From positions 1 through 32,306 of the forward strand of contig JAHDIR010000031.1 of assembly GCA_020630675.1 (NCBI GenBank): DNA of 32,306 nt. The letters are read 5' to 3'. The stretch comes from Bdellovibrionales bacterium. Its GTDB lineage: Bacteria; Bdellovibrionota; Bdellovibrionia; Bdellovibrionales; UBA1609. Shown in pieces: positions 24,386-32,306 of the stretch. A model generated the notes under the pieces. That model saw only the letters and a list, made by a program, of their open reading frames with translations. It ran no database searches and was not told the DNA's origin. Numbering within the stretch: the first letter of the stretch is position 1; each line of letters begins with the position of its first letter. Both the position numbers and the translations under genes were made by a program.

Positions 24386-27300
24386 TTACTCTCGCCTTTC
24401 TTCAGTACTATATTTACTCATAGAGTCTTCGCGTTCGAGCTCTTCAGTATTAGCTATAATTTTTTCACCAAAAAGTTCTTCAAGGTCAGAAGACTCTTCT
24501 ATAAAAGTTTGGGAAAAGTACAATGAAGTGTCTGTGTTCAATTTTTGGCTCACTTGTACAAACTTACCAAGAATGAGGTTGCTTATTAAAGGTTCGAGCG
24601 GTCCGATTCCTGAACTTAAATTTACGATTTCTTCATCTAATCGATAGCGAAATTTAAATTCACTATCTTTATGAAGGTGTATTCTTTTTTTAATTTCTTT
24701 AATAAACTTTCTGTTGGTATCAAAATGATGTGCGATCCAATTTGAATATTTTTTACGGAATATTTCGTCAATATACTTAGGAGGTTCAAATAAAAATTGA
24801 GCATTTTCCTTTTTTTGCATAGAACTAACAAAAGAAACTAATATTTTTTTAAACCAAGTTTTGACAGCTTTATCAATATCATTTTCAGAAAATACTTTTA
24901 AATAAACCATATCAAACTGTGAATAAATTTTATCAACACCATTTTTTTTAATGAGAGATTCATAAGTTTTACTATTGTAAGTACTTGATTTTCCCAATAA
25001 ATTTAGGATAATTTCATCTCTTTCATTTAAGTTAATAAAATCAATAAAGCTTTTATAGTAATCAAGAACATCTGCTGCTGAAAAACTTTTACAATGTTTA
25101 TTGCGAACGTCTTGATTTAATAAAATACTTTTACAGTTTATGTCAGGATGACTTGAAAACTCTCCCATTTTAAAAAGATTTATTAAAACCTTGCCTTTGC
25201 TTTCATAACTTGCAAGATCTAGTGGTTTTTTTGCCCAATCTAAATACTCGGTAAAAATAATTAATCCTGCACTAACAAACTTTTCACGAGCTATATTTTT
25301 GTCTTCAGACCAATCAAATTCAATACTTTTAGTTTTTGTATCGCCATAAATGTTATTAGAGGAAGTAAATTGATCTGGGAAATTAATTTGATATTGTCCT
25401 TCAAGGTGAGGAGAATTTTCTAAGTAACTAGCTAATCTAGCATATACATCCATTTTGTAGGTTGTAAGGCTTTGAGTTGTAATAGAAGTTTTTCCAAATT
25501 TATCTTGATATTCTTTTTGTGGAAATATTGGTCTTTGGGTAAAAGTAAAATGCTCCTTTTTAATAGCTTGTAAATCTTTTGTTAAACTAATAGAGGGGTT
25601 TTTAATTTCTTCTATGGTTTTGTCAGAAAGTGTCGCATAAAGACTTTCAAAAAGATTTTCAAGATATTTGACTTCTTTGAACAAAATAGATTGTTTTATA
25701 TCTTTGTGTCTTTTAGCTATTAGCCAGTGACAGTAGCCATACTGCTCACTTTTAAGTTGTGATTGAGTTTCATAAATACTACTGAGATAATTTGCTTTTA
25801 ATCGATTAAACTTCTTGAATTGTTCTTTTATGAGCGCATCAATTTTGTCGGTTTCAGCGTTATTATGTTTTGCGTATATTTCGATCAAAACCTTAGCGTA
25901 AGCCGTTTCTTCTTCAAAATCAGTTCTTATTTTTGTAATGACGGAAAGCATATTCTCAGAAAAAACATCTTGAATATAAAGACCGGTACCATTGAGTTGA
26001 AAATGGGTAGGTTTATAAATAGATTTTCCCAAATCACTGAAAGCTATTTGATTTGTTATATTTTTTCTTGGTTGCAAGATATTTTCATAATCATTAACCC
26101 AATCGATTTCATTTTCAGAGTTTTTGATGAACATTTCTTCTTGTTTTTGAAGTTGACCTTCTTCTTGGCAAACCTCAGTGAGGAGCTTAAGTCGACTCAC
26201 TTGGGTTCTTTTTTTCTCGGTAAGGTCATCATAAGCTGTAGAAAGTTCCAGCTCAGTTTTAGAGATAATCATTTCTAAAACAACCTCAAAAAATTGAGTC
26301 GTTGAAAAGTTAACAACAGTGTTTTCAGAAAAGGTATCAAATATTTTTGTAACTAAAGCGTAATAAAAAGTGTATAAAATTTCATTTCTATCTAGCTTGT
26401 CTCCGTTGTGGTGAAAATTAAACCAAGGGTTAAAGCGTTCTTCAAAAAAGTATGAAATAACCGTATCACTAGATATTGTTTGGGGAGTTCCAAAAACCCC
26501 TTTTACTTCAGCAGTTAAGCTTCCTGAAGCCATGACCTGAATAAGAGGAAACATATTTGGGTATGTTACTGTGAATTTAATATTTTTTTGAAAGTCAGCA
26601 ATCACTTCCATGAGATGGTTTAGCATCTCTATAGCCTCAAGGTTATTTGTGTCTTTGATTGAGCTTGCAAAGTCTTCTAATAAATTTATATCATTTTCTA
26701 ATTTGGCCCAAATATTTTTTATTTTACTTGCCTCATCAGATGATTTTTTTAAAATCTGAATGAGATCTATATTTTTGTTTTGAATGTAAAAGTCATTCAT
26801 GAGGGTATTGGTGTACACAATGTTTGTAGCAAACTGAACCTTAATAAATCCTAAAAATGTCTTTAATAGTTTTATTTGGTCTTTTTTGGTTCCTTCCCAA
26901 AATGACTTAGCATCTTGCTTTTGGTAGTGCCCAAAAAATAACATATGTGTAAGATAGTAATATTCGTCCCAATTCATTGTATTCAAAGTTTTTTGCAGAA
27001 GCTCATCAGCAATATTCTTACTTTTACCATCAGGTGAATTCTTACTTCGGTTTTCAAATAAAATAGTATTTGGATATTTTTTAATTTTTTCTAGAACAAA
27101 ATTATTTAAAGGACTTAAGCTTGCCATTTCCGTATTTTTTAATTTTTTCCAACGGCCTAATAAATTTTCTTTTTGAAAAAGCAACCCTTGCTCATTTCCA
27201 TTAGATAACTGATATTTTAGTTTTTCTATTTGGCATTGTAGGTCTGGTGATAAATTTGAATTGTTTAGGTTAATAGGGATATCGCATGTATAAGAATTTT

Positions 27301-28213
27301 CAACTAGGCTATTTTCTTTGTAAATATGCTTTCCAAGAAGTCTTACTAAATCAGACATACCTAAGGTCGTGACATTAATTTCTTTTCTTGTTAATAGCTT
27401 CCAAGCATCTAAATCTTTTAATAACTCGGTATGATTATCTTGGTTTTGAATATCAGTAATACTTACTTTAAGTACGTTTGAAAATAAACTAGCCATTTTC
27501 TTAAAGTCATAAGAGCTTTCATTTTCAGCATTAATGTTGATTTCTACTAAAAGTTGTAAAAGCATAGCATTAATTTCGCTATCTTTAGTTTGATTTTTAA
27601 TTTCATAGGCAGCTTCAATAAGCTTTAATTGCTCTTTATGGTTGGTTTCTTGTTGGAAAATTAATTTAATAATTTTAGTGATATTATTTGCATCTATTGA
27701 TTTATATTTTTTAATCAGTAAGCAAGTGCTTTCTATCTGTAGGTTACAATCATAAAATATAAGAGATTTATATGCGTTTAGTATATCAAAATTTTTAATT
27801 TTAGTTGCATCTGATTGATGAATGAGTAATAGAGCTTCATTAAATACAACGATAAGTCGAGGGATTATGTATTGGTCATATTTATTTTTTAAGTTAAATT
27901 TTACTCGGTCAAGCAAGTAATCTTTATTAAGAACAATATTTTTTAAGGGTTCAATTACATTTTTTAAAAGTAAATCAGAATCAACTTCTAAAGAAATTTT
28001 TTGTTGGCTAGCCAAAGCTTCTTCAGCTGAAATGAGTTTTTGATTTAACCTTTCAGCTTTTGTTTGCCCTAGAGTTTTAATATTTTGTTCTTGAGCCTCT
28101 TCATAATCACCATCTTCAAAAGCTTGGTTACGATTGACCACATTTGTAGTACAGCTCAGCAAAGACATTGCTGTACAAATTACGATTATTAAATGTGATA
28201 AAATTTTAAACAT
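24386..28213 (-). CDS. Giant lipoprotein, paralog of the downstream gene, function unknown
   Basis: 1275 residues. The signal peptide ends in LLSC (Cys21), followed by an acidic linker (AFEDGDYEEAQEQN). I recognise no domain. Helical, Lys/Asn/Glu-rich repeats of similar hydrophobic spacing suggest a long alpha-solenoid-like rod. Landmarks shared with the downstream paralog are Cys156/Cys164, YPNM (551-554) and PWF (596-598). Other Cys lie near GYCHWLI (central) and NCKSILL...KHCKSF in the C-terminal third, and a Cys pair occurs in the matching place of the paralog. The start is well supported: AGGA 6 bases before the ATG, made from the upstream stop (TAGGA), so translation is coupled to the metalloprotease gene, which ends 7 bases before. 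A 32-base gap leads to the next gene. Confidence 0.78.
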   Translation of the reverse strand: MFKILSHLIIVICTAMSLLSCTTNVVNRNQAFEDGDYEEAQEQNIKTLGQTKAERLNQKLISAEEALASQQKISLEVDSDLLLKNVIEPLKNIVLNKDYLLDRVKFNLKNKYDQYIIPRLIVVFNEALLLIHQSDATKIKNFDILNAYKSLIFYDCNLQIESTCLLIKKYKSIDANNITKIIKLIFQQETNHKEQLKLIEAAYEIKNQTKDSEINAMLLQLLVEININAENESSYDFKKMASLFSNVLKVSITDIQNQDNHTELLKDLDAWKLLTRKEINVTTLGMSDLVRLLGKHIYKENSLVENSYTCDIPINLNNSNLSPDLQCQIEKLKYQLSNGNEQGLLFQKENLLGRWKKLKNTEMASLSPLNNFVLEKIKKYPNTILFENRSKNSPDGKSKNIADELLQKTLNTMNWDEYYYLTHMLFFGHYQKQDAKSFWEGTKKDQIKLLKTFLGFIKVQFATNIVYTNTLMNDFYIQNKNIDLIQILKKSSDEASKIKNIWAKLENDINLLEDFASSIKDTNNLEAIEMLNHLMEVIADFQKNIKFTVTYPNMFPLIQVMASGSLTAEVKGVFGTPQTISSDTVISYFFEERFNPWFNFHHNGDKLDRNEILYTFYYALVTKIFDTFSENTVVNFSTTQFFEVVLEMIISKTELELSTAYDDLTEKKRTQVSRLKLLTEVCQEEGQLQKQEEMFIKNSENEIDWVNDYENILQPRKNITNQIAFSDLGKSIYKPTHFQLNGTGLYIQDVFSENMLSVITKIRTDFEEETAYAKVLIEIYAKHNNAETDKIDALIKEQFKKFNRLKANYLSSIYETQSQLKSEQYGYCHWLIAKRHKDIKQSILFKEVKYLENLFESLYATLSDKTIEEIKNPSISLTKDLQAIKKEHFTFTQRPIFPQKEYQDKFGKTSITTQSLTTYKMDVYARLASYLENSPHLEGQYQINFPDQFTSSNNIYGDTKTKSIEFDWSEDKNIAREKFVSAGLIIFTEYLDWAKKPLDLASYESKGKVLINLFKMGEFSSHPDINCKSILLNQDVRNKHCKSFSAADVLDYYKSFIDFINLNERDEIILNLLGKSSTYNSKTYESLIKKNGVDKIYSQFDMVYLKVFSENDIDKAVKTWFKKILVSFVSSMQKKENAQFLFEPPKYIDEIFRKKYSNWIAHHFDTNRKFIKEIKKRIHLHKDSEFKFRYRLDEEIVNLSSGIGPLEPLISNLILGKFVQVSQKLNTDTSLYFSQTFIEESSDLEELFGEKIIANTEELEREDSMSKYSTEERRE

Positions 28214-28220
28214 CTTTTTC

Positions 28221-31200
28221 CTATTTTATGTATTCAAATACCTGTGGCAATATCCAGCCTTTTAATGACAAAGCTGTGGCACCAATTAACCCAAGCCCTC
28301 TTAACGACTCAGAGCACCCTAACTGGTTGGGTACTTGCCCGACTCTTTTGTGATAAATTTCAAAGCTAGTATTTACACTTGTTTCGAATTTATTTCTGGC
28401 AAGTATATCACCGGCAATATTGGGGCCGACATTAAAGCCTTCGAAATCACTATTGCTTTTAAAAAAACTAGCTAAACCAATACTCCCATTCTGAGGGCTA
28501 ATGCATTTGTCGAGCTCTCCATTGGCTAGGTTGGCGATAGAATCTTTGACGGTCAGCCCTTGTAGTGGTTTACCAAAAGATGTGGTTTCATACGAAATTT
28601 CCAATGCCCATACGAGGGCATTTTCTTGATCTAAAAAGCGTACTTTAGAGATAGGTAAAATAATTTTGCCCTCAGGGCCTCTGGCAATTAATTTACGATC
28701 GGGCAAAATGTAGACCTGTGGTAAACCATAAGACTTATTAGTTCTGGGTTTAAAAACTCGACCTTTAAAACCATAAACAATGCTTGGGCCTTTATCGCCG
28801 GTGATTGTTTCAAGCATTACAGCCACCGGTCTTGAAGTTATTGTAAATTTAGTTTGGTTTTGTAGTTCTTTGATAAAGCCTTCATTAAAGCCGTGGGTTA
28901 ATGCTTTTCCTTGAATAAAAGTACGATTTAAAAAATAGGGCATATATAAGTTGGCTATACTTAGCGTCGCTGTATCTTGAAAGGGAGTGTTTCCAAAGTT
29001 CATATTTTTTATAACAGATGTATTAATGATTTCTGAAAACTCAATTGGATATAGAGGGTAGTATGCAAATTTTCCTTTTTTTGAATTAGAAAACTTTGGT
29101 TTAAGTATTTGCCAGTAGCCTGCTTTCATTGTTGATGAAAAACTAGTCAAAGATTCAAGTATAGCTAACTTTATGGGAAGAAAACCAAGCTTTTCAAAAC
29201 GCCCCCAAACAGTAGAGTAATTGGCCTGCGCATTTCCTCCACGAATTCCAGTAGGTATAATAGAGTTTTCATAATTAATTTCACTATGGTCTGATCCATC
29301 AAGACTTAAAGTAGACTTAACTCCTTCCAAATGTATTTGCGTTGCTCTACATAGCTTTTGAACTTCAGTAAGGGCTATACCTTTTTTATAAAGACTATTT
29401 TCTAAATTATGATAGCCGTAGTTATCTAAACGACTAAAGTTCACATCCTTGGTTGTTTCTATAAAAGTTTTGAGAAGTTGCTCGTAGTTAGTTTGACTTT
29501 GGATGACTGGTAAATCGATAGCTTGGGCGAGTTTTGGGGTTGTTTTTAAAGCCAGTTGAGCAAATGTCAATTGCCATTCCTTTGCGGCAGAACCTGGGTT
29601 AATGCAAGATTTTGAAAAACTAAGTAAGGCTTCTTCACTGGCTTTGATTTTATCAAAAGCTAACTTATAAACTTTATTGTTGGTAAGTGTATATCTTAGG
29701 TGGTCATAAAAAGTTCGATTATTATTCATTAAGTTATAAGTAATTTTCCATAGCCTTTTAGATGCAAAGTAAGGGTTTCCACCTGATGCTGTGGTAAATG
29801 AGTTCATTCGAGATGTGAAAGAGTTTTTATATTGATTATTATTTTCTTCAACAATTGAAGGGGCATCAAACCCTCGGTCAAATCTTTTGCAGTAGGGGCT
29901 TGTAGCTAACCAGGCTTCAATGTCTGAGCACTGAGGCATATAGCGGGTTCTATATATTAACCCGTTTTCTGGGTGAACCGTTTCGGCAGGGACTAATCCA
30001 TTACTGGTTAGAGGAAAAAAAGTAAACTGTTCATCACCAGCTCTAAACGTCGAGTATTCTTGTTTGTATAAATATTTAAGAACAAGTTTATCCTGAACCT
30101 GTAGTTTAATTTCTGTTTTGTAGTCTAAGTTAACTTGGGTAAAACCGCTCATATAGTCCATGACGCTGGAGTAGTTTTTATTGTTAAGGGAGGCCGCGTG
30201 CATGGGCTGAAAAACTTCTTCATCAGGCACTGTTCCTCTTTCAGGCAACCTATTGGCTTCAAACTGGTGACCAAGGCCAACAACATGACCCCATTCATGA
30301 AGCATGAGCATTTTAAGAATTGATCTCGCAGCAGCACTTTTGCCATCATTATTGAGGAAAGAAGTTGCTGATTGCCAAGAGTGATAATGGTTTTTTAATA
30401 GATTATCAGTATCGTAAATAGAACTTTGAAGGTTAGTCATTTCTCTAGTTAATAACTTCATGGCGTCATCAGATTCTGGTTGTTTCATTGCATTTCTAAA
30501 TTCTAATTCTTCCGAATTATAAGTTACGACCTCAGAAATATTTGAATGCATTTTTATTTGCTCAATATATTCTTGCTCAGAAATAACGTTATAGTGGTTG
30601 TAATCTTGTAACATATCCTCTGGAAAGTCAGAGAGATCATAATTTTTTAAAAGTCTTATTTTTGAATATTGAGACATATCAATATTAGAATGTGATGGAG
30701 TGTATTGAAAACCTGGGCTCCATTTTTGTAACCCGAGTAAGCTATTGATGTCGATAAAATCAGGGTGGTGTTTTAATGATGGTAAAGATTGTAAAGAGCT
30801 GTTGAGATTTGCTGATATTTGGTCGCCCACCGACGAATTGTACTGATTAACAATGCGATCAATTAGCCCACCCCAAATAACAGCTCCCCCCCAAAGAATT
30901 TCACCTGTCTTTATATTTGTATTGGTTAAGCCGATTCCCAGTGGAGCATTAAGAGAAAGCTCATAATCTTCCACCCAAGTGATGCTAGGGCAACGTAAAT
31001 CAAAGGGGTATTTATATTTCTTTTTTGAAACAACAAATGCTTTTTGTCCTGCTTGAGTCGCCTTGATTGAACTAAACATTGAGTTCATCTCTTCAAGAAC
31101 ATCAATAGCAATATTCTTATACTTTTTAGAATCATCAGGAAACCCATTTAAACAAACCTCAATAGGTTTAGATAAGTCCCAATGAGCAGCATATTCATCG

Positions 31201-32072
31201 ACACCATAGCCATCAGTTTTACTTCCAAGAATATGCAGGATATTCATATGACGAGCTGTGCTTGGATGGTAAGGGGTCTTAGTAAAGCCAGATGTAGGCT
31301 TCATTTCTAAAAAATTAAACCGTACCTCATTTTGAATATCAGACCCATAAAGGCTTGATGTGTATAGGGCGCTAAACCCTAAAAAATTCTTGGGGCCGGT
31401 TTCCATCTCTACATCATATGCAGAAAGGTAGTTAGTGTTTGAGACTAGGCCCATAAGACCATTTATAATTTTACTAAATAATCCTGGAGAGCGATCTCTC
31501 TTCAGAAAGTTAATTTTTTGCAAATCAATATCTATAATAGGAGAAAGCATCCAGTTTTTTTTATCAGTGATTTTTTCATATTTATTTTGTTTCCTTCCTC
31601 TTGAATCAATAACCTTTTCATAAAAATAATGTCTTATAATTGGTAAAGTAAAAATTAACTGGTAGTCTTCTTCGTAGTTATCTGAGTTTACATCAATTTC
31701 TCGAGCCTCAAGGTTTAAACCATCTTTGCTTATATGAAACTCCATATTACAGTGTGTAGATCGAGTAGAGGCAGCCATTTGTACACCTGCATTTTTATAA
31801 ATGCCTGATTGATGAACTGGAGCCCATCCGCATAGCCAAGTTTTACGCGTATTTTTCCAGGTATTTTTATTTTGGTTAATGATTATTCCAAAAAAAGATT
31901 TTCTTATAGAAAGGACACCATTTTGAACGGTTCCGGGAAGGCCTTGAGTAAGAAGACCGGGGGTTGGGTTGACAGCTTCTGGTGTCGAGTAGGTGCAAGA
32001 GGTTAAAAAGTGAAATAGGCATAGAAAAGCAAAAGCGTTTAAAAATACAGAATTTAGCTTTTTAAATATCAT
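28221..32072 (-). CDS. Large metzincin-type zinc metalloprotease lipoprotein
   Basis: 1283 residues from the ATG at 32072. The signal peptide ends in LTSC (Cys26). The catalytic zinc motif HEWGHVVGLGH occupies 592-602 (His592, Glu593, His596, His602), and SVMDYM supplies the Met-turn (Met638). About 200 residues before the zinc site a TGEI-x-WGG-x-V block (389 onward) and a later C-x-x-RFDRGFDAPS stretch recall the DUF5117/DUF4953 zinc-protease layout; that family call is inference. The C-terminal ~600 residues are unrecognised. I reject the longer start at 32171 because the best promoter (32161-32188) would begin transcription inside it; the ATG at 32102 is the alternative. AAGGA lies 13 bases before the chosen ATG. 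First gene of the operon, coupled to the next. Confidence 0.85.
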   Translation of the reverse strand: MIFKKLNSVFLNAFAFLCLFHFLTSCTYSTPEAVNPTPGLLTQGLPGTVQNGVLSIRKSFFGIIINQNKNTWKNTRKTWLCGWAPVHQSGIYKNAGVQMAASTRSTHCNMEFHISKDGLNLEAREIDVNSDNYEEDYQLIFTLPIIRHYFYEKVIDSRGRKQNKYEKITDKKNWMLSPIIDIDLQKINFLKRDRSPGLFSKIINGLMGLVSNTNYLSAYDVEMETGPKNFLGFSALYTSSLYGSDIQNEVRFNFLEMKPTSGFTKTPYHPSTARHMNILHILGSKTDGYGVDEYAAHWDLSKPIEVCLNGFPDDSKKYKNIAIDVLEEMNSMFSSIKATQAGQKAFVVSKKKYKYPFDLRCPSITWVEDYELSLNAPLGIGLTNTNIKTGEILWGGAVIWGGLIDRIVNQYNSSVGDQISANLNSSLQSLPSLKHHPDFIDINSLLGLQKWSPGFQYTPSHSNIDMSQYSKIRLLKNYDLSDFPEDMLQDYNHYNVISEQEYIEQIKMHSNISEVVTYNSEELEFRNAMKQPESDDAMKLLTREMTNLQSSIYDTDNLLKNHYHSWQSATSFLNNDGKSAAARSILKMLMLHEWGHVVGLGHQFEANRLPERGTVPDEEVFQPMHAASLNNKNYSSVMDYMSGFTQVNLDYKTEIKLQVQDKLVLKYLYKQEYSTFRAGDEQFTFFPLTSNGLVPAETVHPENGLIYRTRYMPQCSDIEAWLATSPYCKRFDRGFDAPSIVEENNNQYKNSFTSRMNSFTTASGGNPYFASKRLWKITYNLMNNNRTFYDHLRYTLTNNKVYKLAFDKIKASEEALLSFSKSCINPGSAAKEWQLTFAQLALKTTPKLAQAIDLPVIQSQTNYEQLLKTFIETTKDVNFSRLDNYGYHNLENSLYKKGIALTEVQKLCRATQIHLEGVKSTLSLDGSDHSEINYENSIIPTGIRGGNAQANYSTVWGRFEKLGFLPIKLAILESLTSFSSTMKAGYWQILKPKFSNSKKGKFAYYPLYPIEFSEIINTSVIKNMNFGNTPFQDTATLSIANLYMPYFLNRTFIQGKALTHGFNEGFIKELQNQTKFTITSRPVAVMLETITGDKGPSIVYGFKGRVFKPRTNKSYGLPQVYILPDRKLIARGPEGKIILPISKVRFLDQENALVWALEISYETTSFGKPLQGLTVKDSIANLANGELDKCISPQNGSIGLASFFKSNSDFEGFNVGPNIAGDILARNKFETSVNTSFEIYHKRVGQVPNQLGCSESLRGLGLIGATALSLKGWILPQVFEYIK

Positions 32073-32160
32073 AAATTTATGCCCGTCCTTAGCCTTATCC
32101 ATTACACATCTCGTGCCCAAAAGTAAGTTATTGAAAATACTCGCTTCTTGGCTGTGTTTT

Positions 32161-32188
32161 ATTATATTCATGTCGATCTTTTAGACAA
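32161..32188 (-). promoter_or_regulatory. Promoter of the giant lipoprotein operon
   Basis: On the minus strand TTGTCT (32183-32188), 16-base spacer, perfect TATAAT (32161-32166). The transcript would start near 32154, leaving an untranslated leader of about 80 bases before the ATG at 32072. Confidence 0.6.
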
Positions 32189-32202
32189 AAACAAGGGCTC
32201 TT

Positions 32203-32306
32203 ATGAACAATTTTCAATGGCCGTTATTAAAGATTAAAGCGACTTTTACAAATCCCAAATTGGTTAATGAGTTTGGTATAGTCTTTGAAAAGAAGTTGGT
32301 TATGAA
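32203..32306 (+). CDS. Start of an unidentified plus-strand gene, cut off by window edge
   Basis: ATG at 32203 with AAGGG 6 bases upstream, open for 34 codons plus 2 bases to the end of the window (MNNFQWPLLKIK...). It is divergent from the giant lipoprotein operon. There is no signal peptide in the visible part. Too short to identify. Confidence 0.55.
   Translation, partial: MNNFQWPLLKIKATFTNPKLVNEFGIVFEKKLVM

Noticed and set aside
25820-26278. 152-codon plus-strand frame inside the giant lipoprotein gene
   Set aside because: Antisense to a long, well-supported gene; Phe/Ile-rich as expected from the complement of Lys/Asn/Glu codons.
1-32306. CRISPR arrays, tRNA genes, insertion sequences, prophage or attachment sites
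   Set aside because: No regularly spaced repeats, cloverleaf sequences, transposases, integrases or long flanking direct repeats were seen by eye.

Overview
The window is a low-GC, gene-dense bacterial chromosomal segment. It has many Cys-anchored lipoproteins, two MauG-type di-haem proteins whose signal peptides end in an unusual F-T-N-C, a response regulator-diguanylate cyclase and several very large unrecognised exported proteins. That mix suggests a Gram-negative member of the Bdellovibrionota (Bdellovibrio/Bacteriovorax-like), but there is no rRNA or marker that fixes the genus. No tRNA, rRNA, insertion sequence, prophage or CRISPR array is visible.

Left part (1-5032, all minus strand): a partial YkgJ-type Cys-cluster protein, two tandem paralogous di-haem cytochrome c peroxidase/MauG lipoproteins, a ureohydrolase (probably agmatinase), and a YqaA/DedA-type membrane protein just upstream of it. 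Middle (5033-11474): a yejA-yejB-yejE peptide-uptake operon on the plus strand without its ATPase gene, a small lipoprotein with one ASH-like Ig fold, a convergent cation:proton antiporter, and yheU. Then (11486-15781, minus) leuS-speA. SpeA makes agmatine from arginine, and the ureohydrolase 7 kb away could turn that into putrescine.

From 16015 to 20670 (plus) there are an unrecognised lipoprotein, a secreted trypsin-like protein with Glu where the catalytic Asp is expected, and a translationally coupled pair: a REC-GGDEF diguanylate cyclase and an alpha/beta-hydrolase esterase.

The right third (20682-32188, minus) is the most novel part. It is an apparent operon of three giant lipoproteins driven by a good promoter at 32161-32188: a 1283-residue metzincin-type zinc protease followed by two proteins of 1275 and 1223 residues. 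These two resemble nothing I recognise, but they are paralogs of each other, with matching Cys pairs and motifs at identical spacing. I infer a cell-envelope protease plus two large partner lipoproteins, possibly an undescribed surface system. A new plus-strand gene begins at 32203 and runs off the end.
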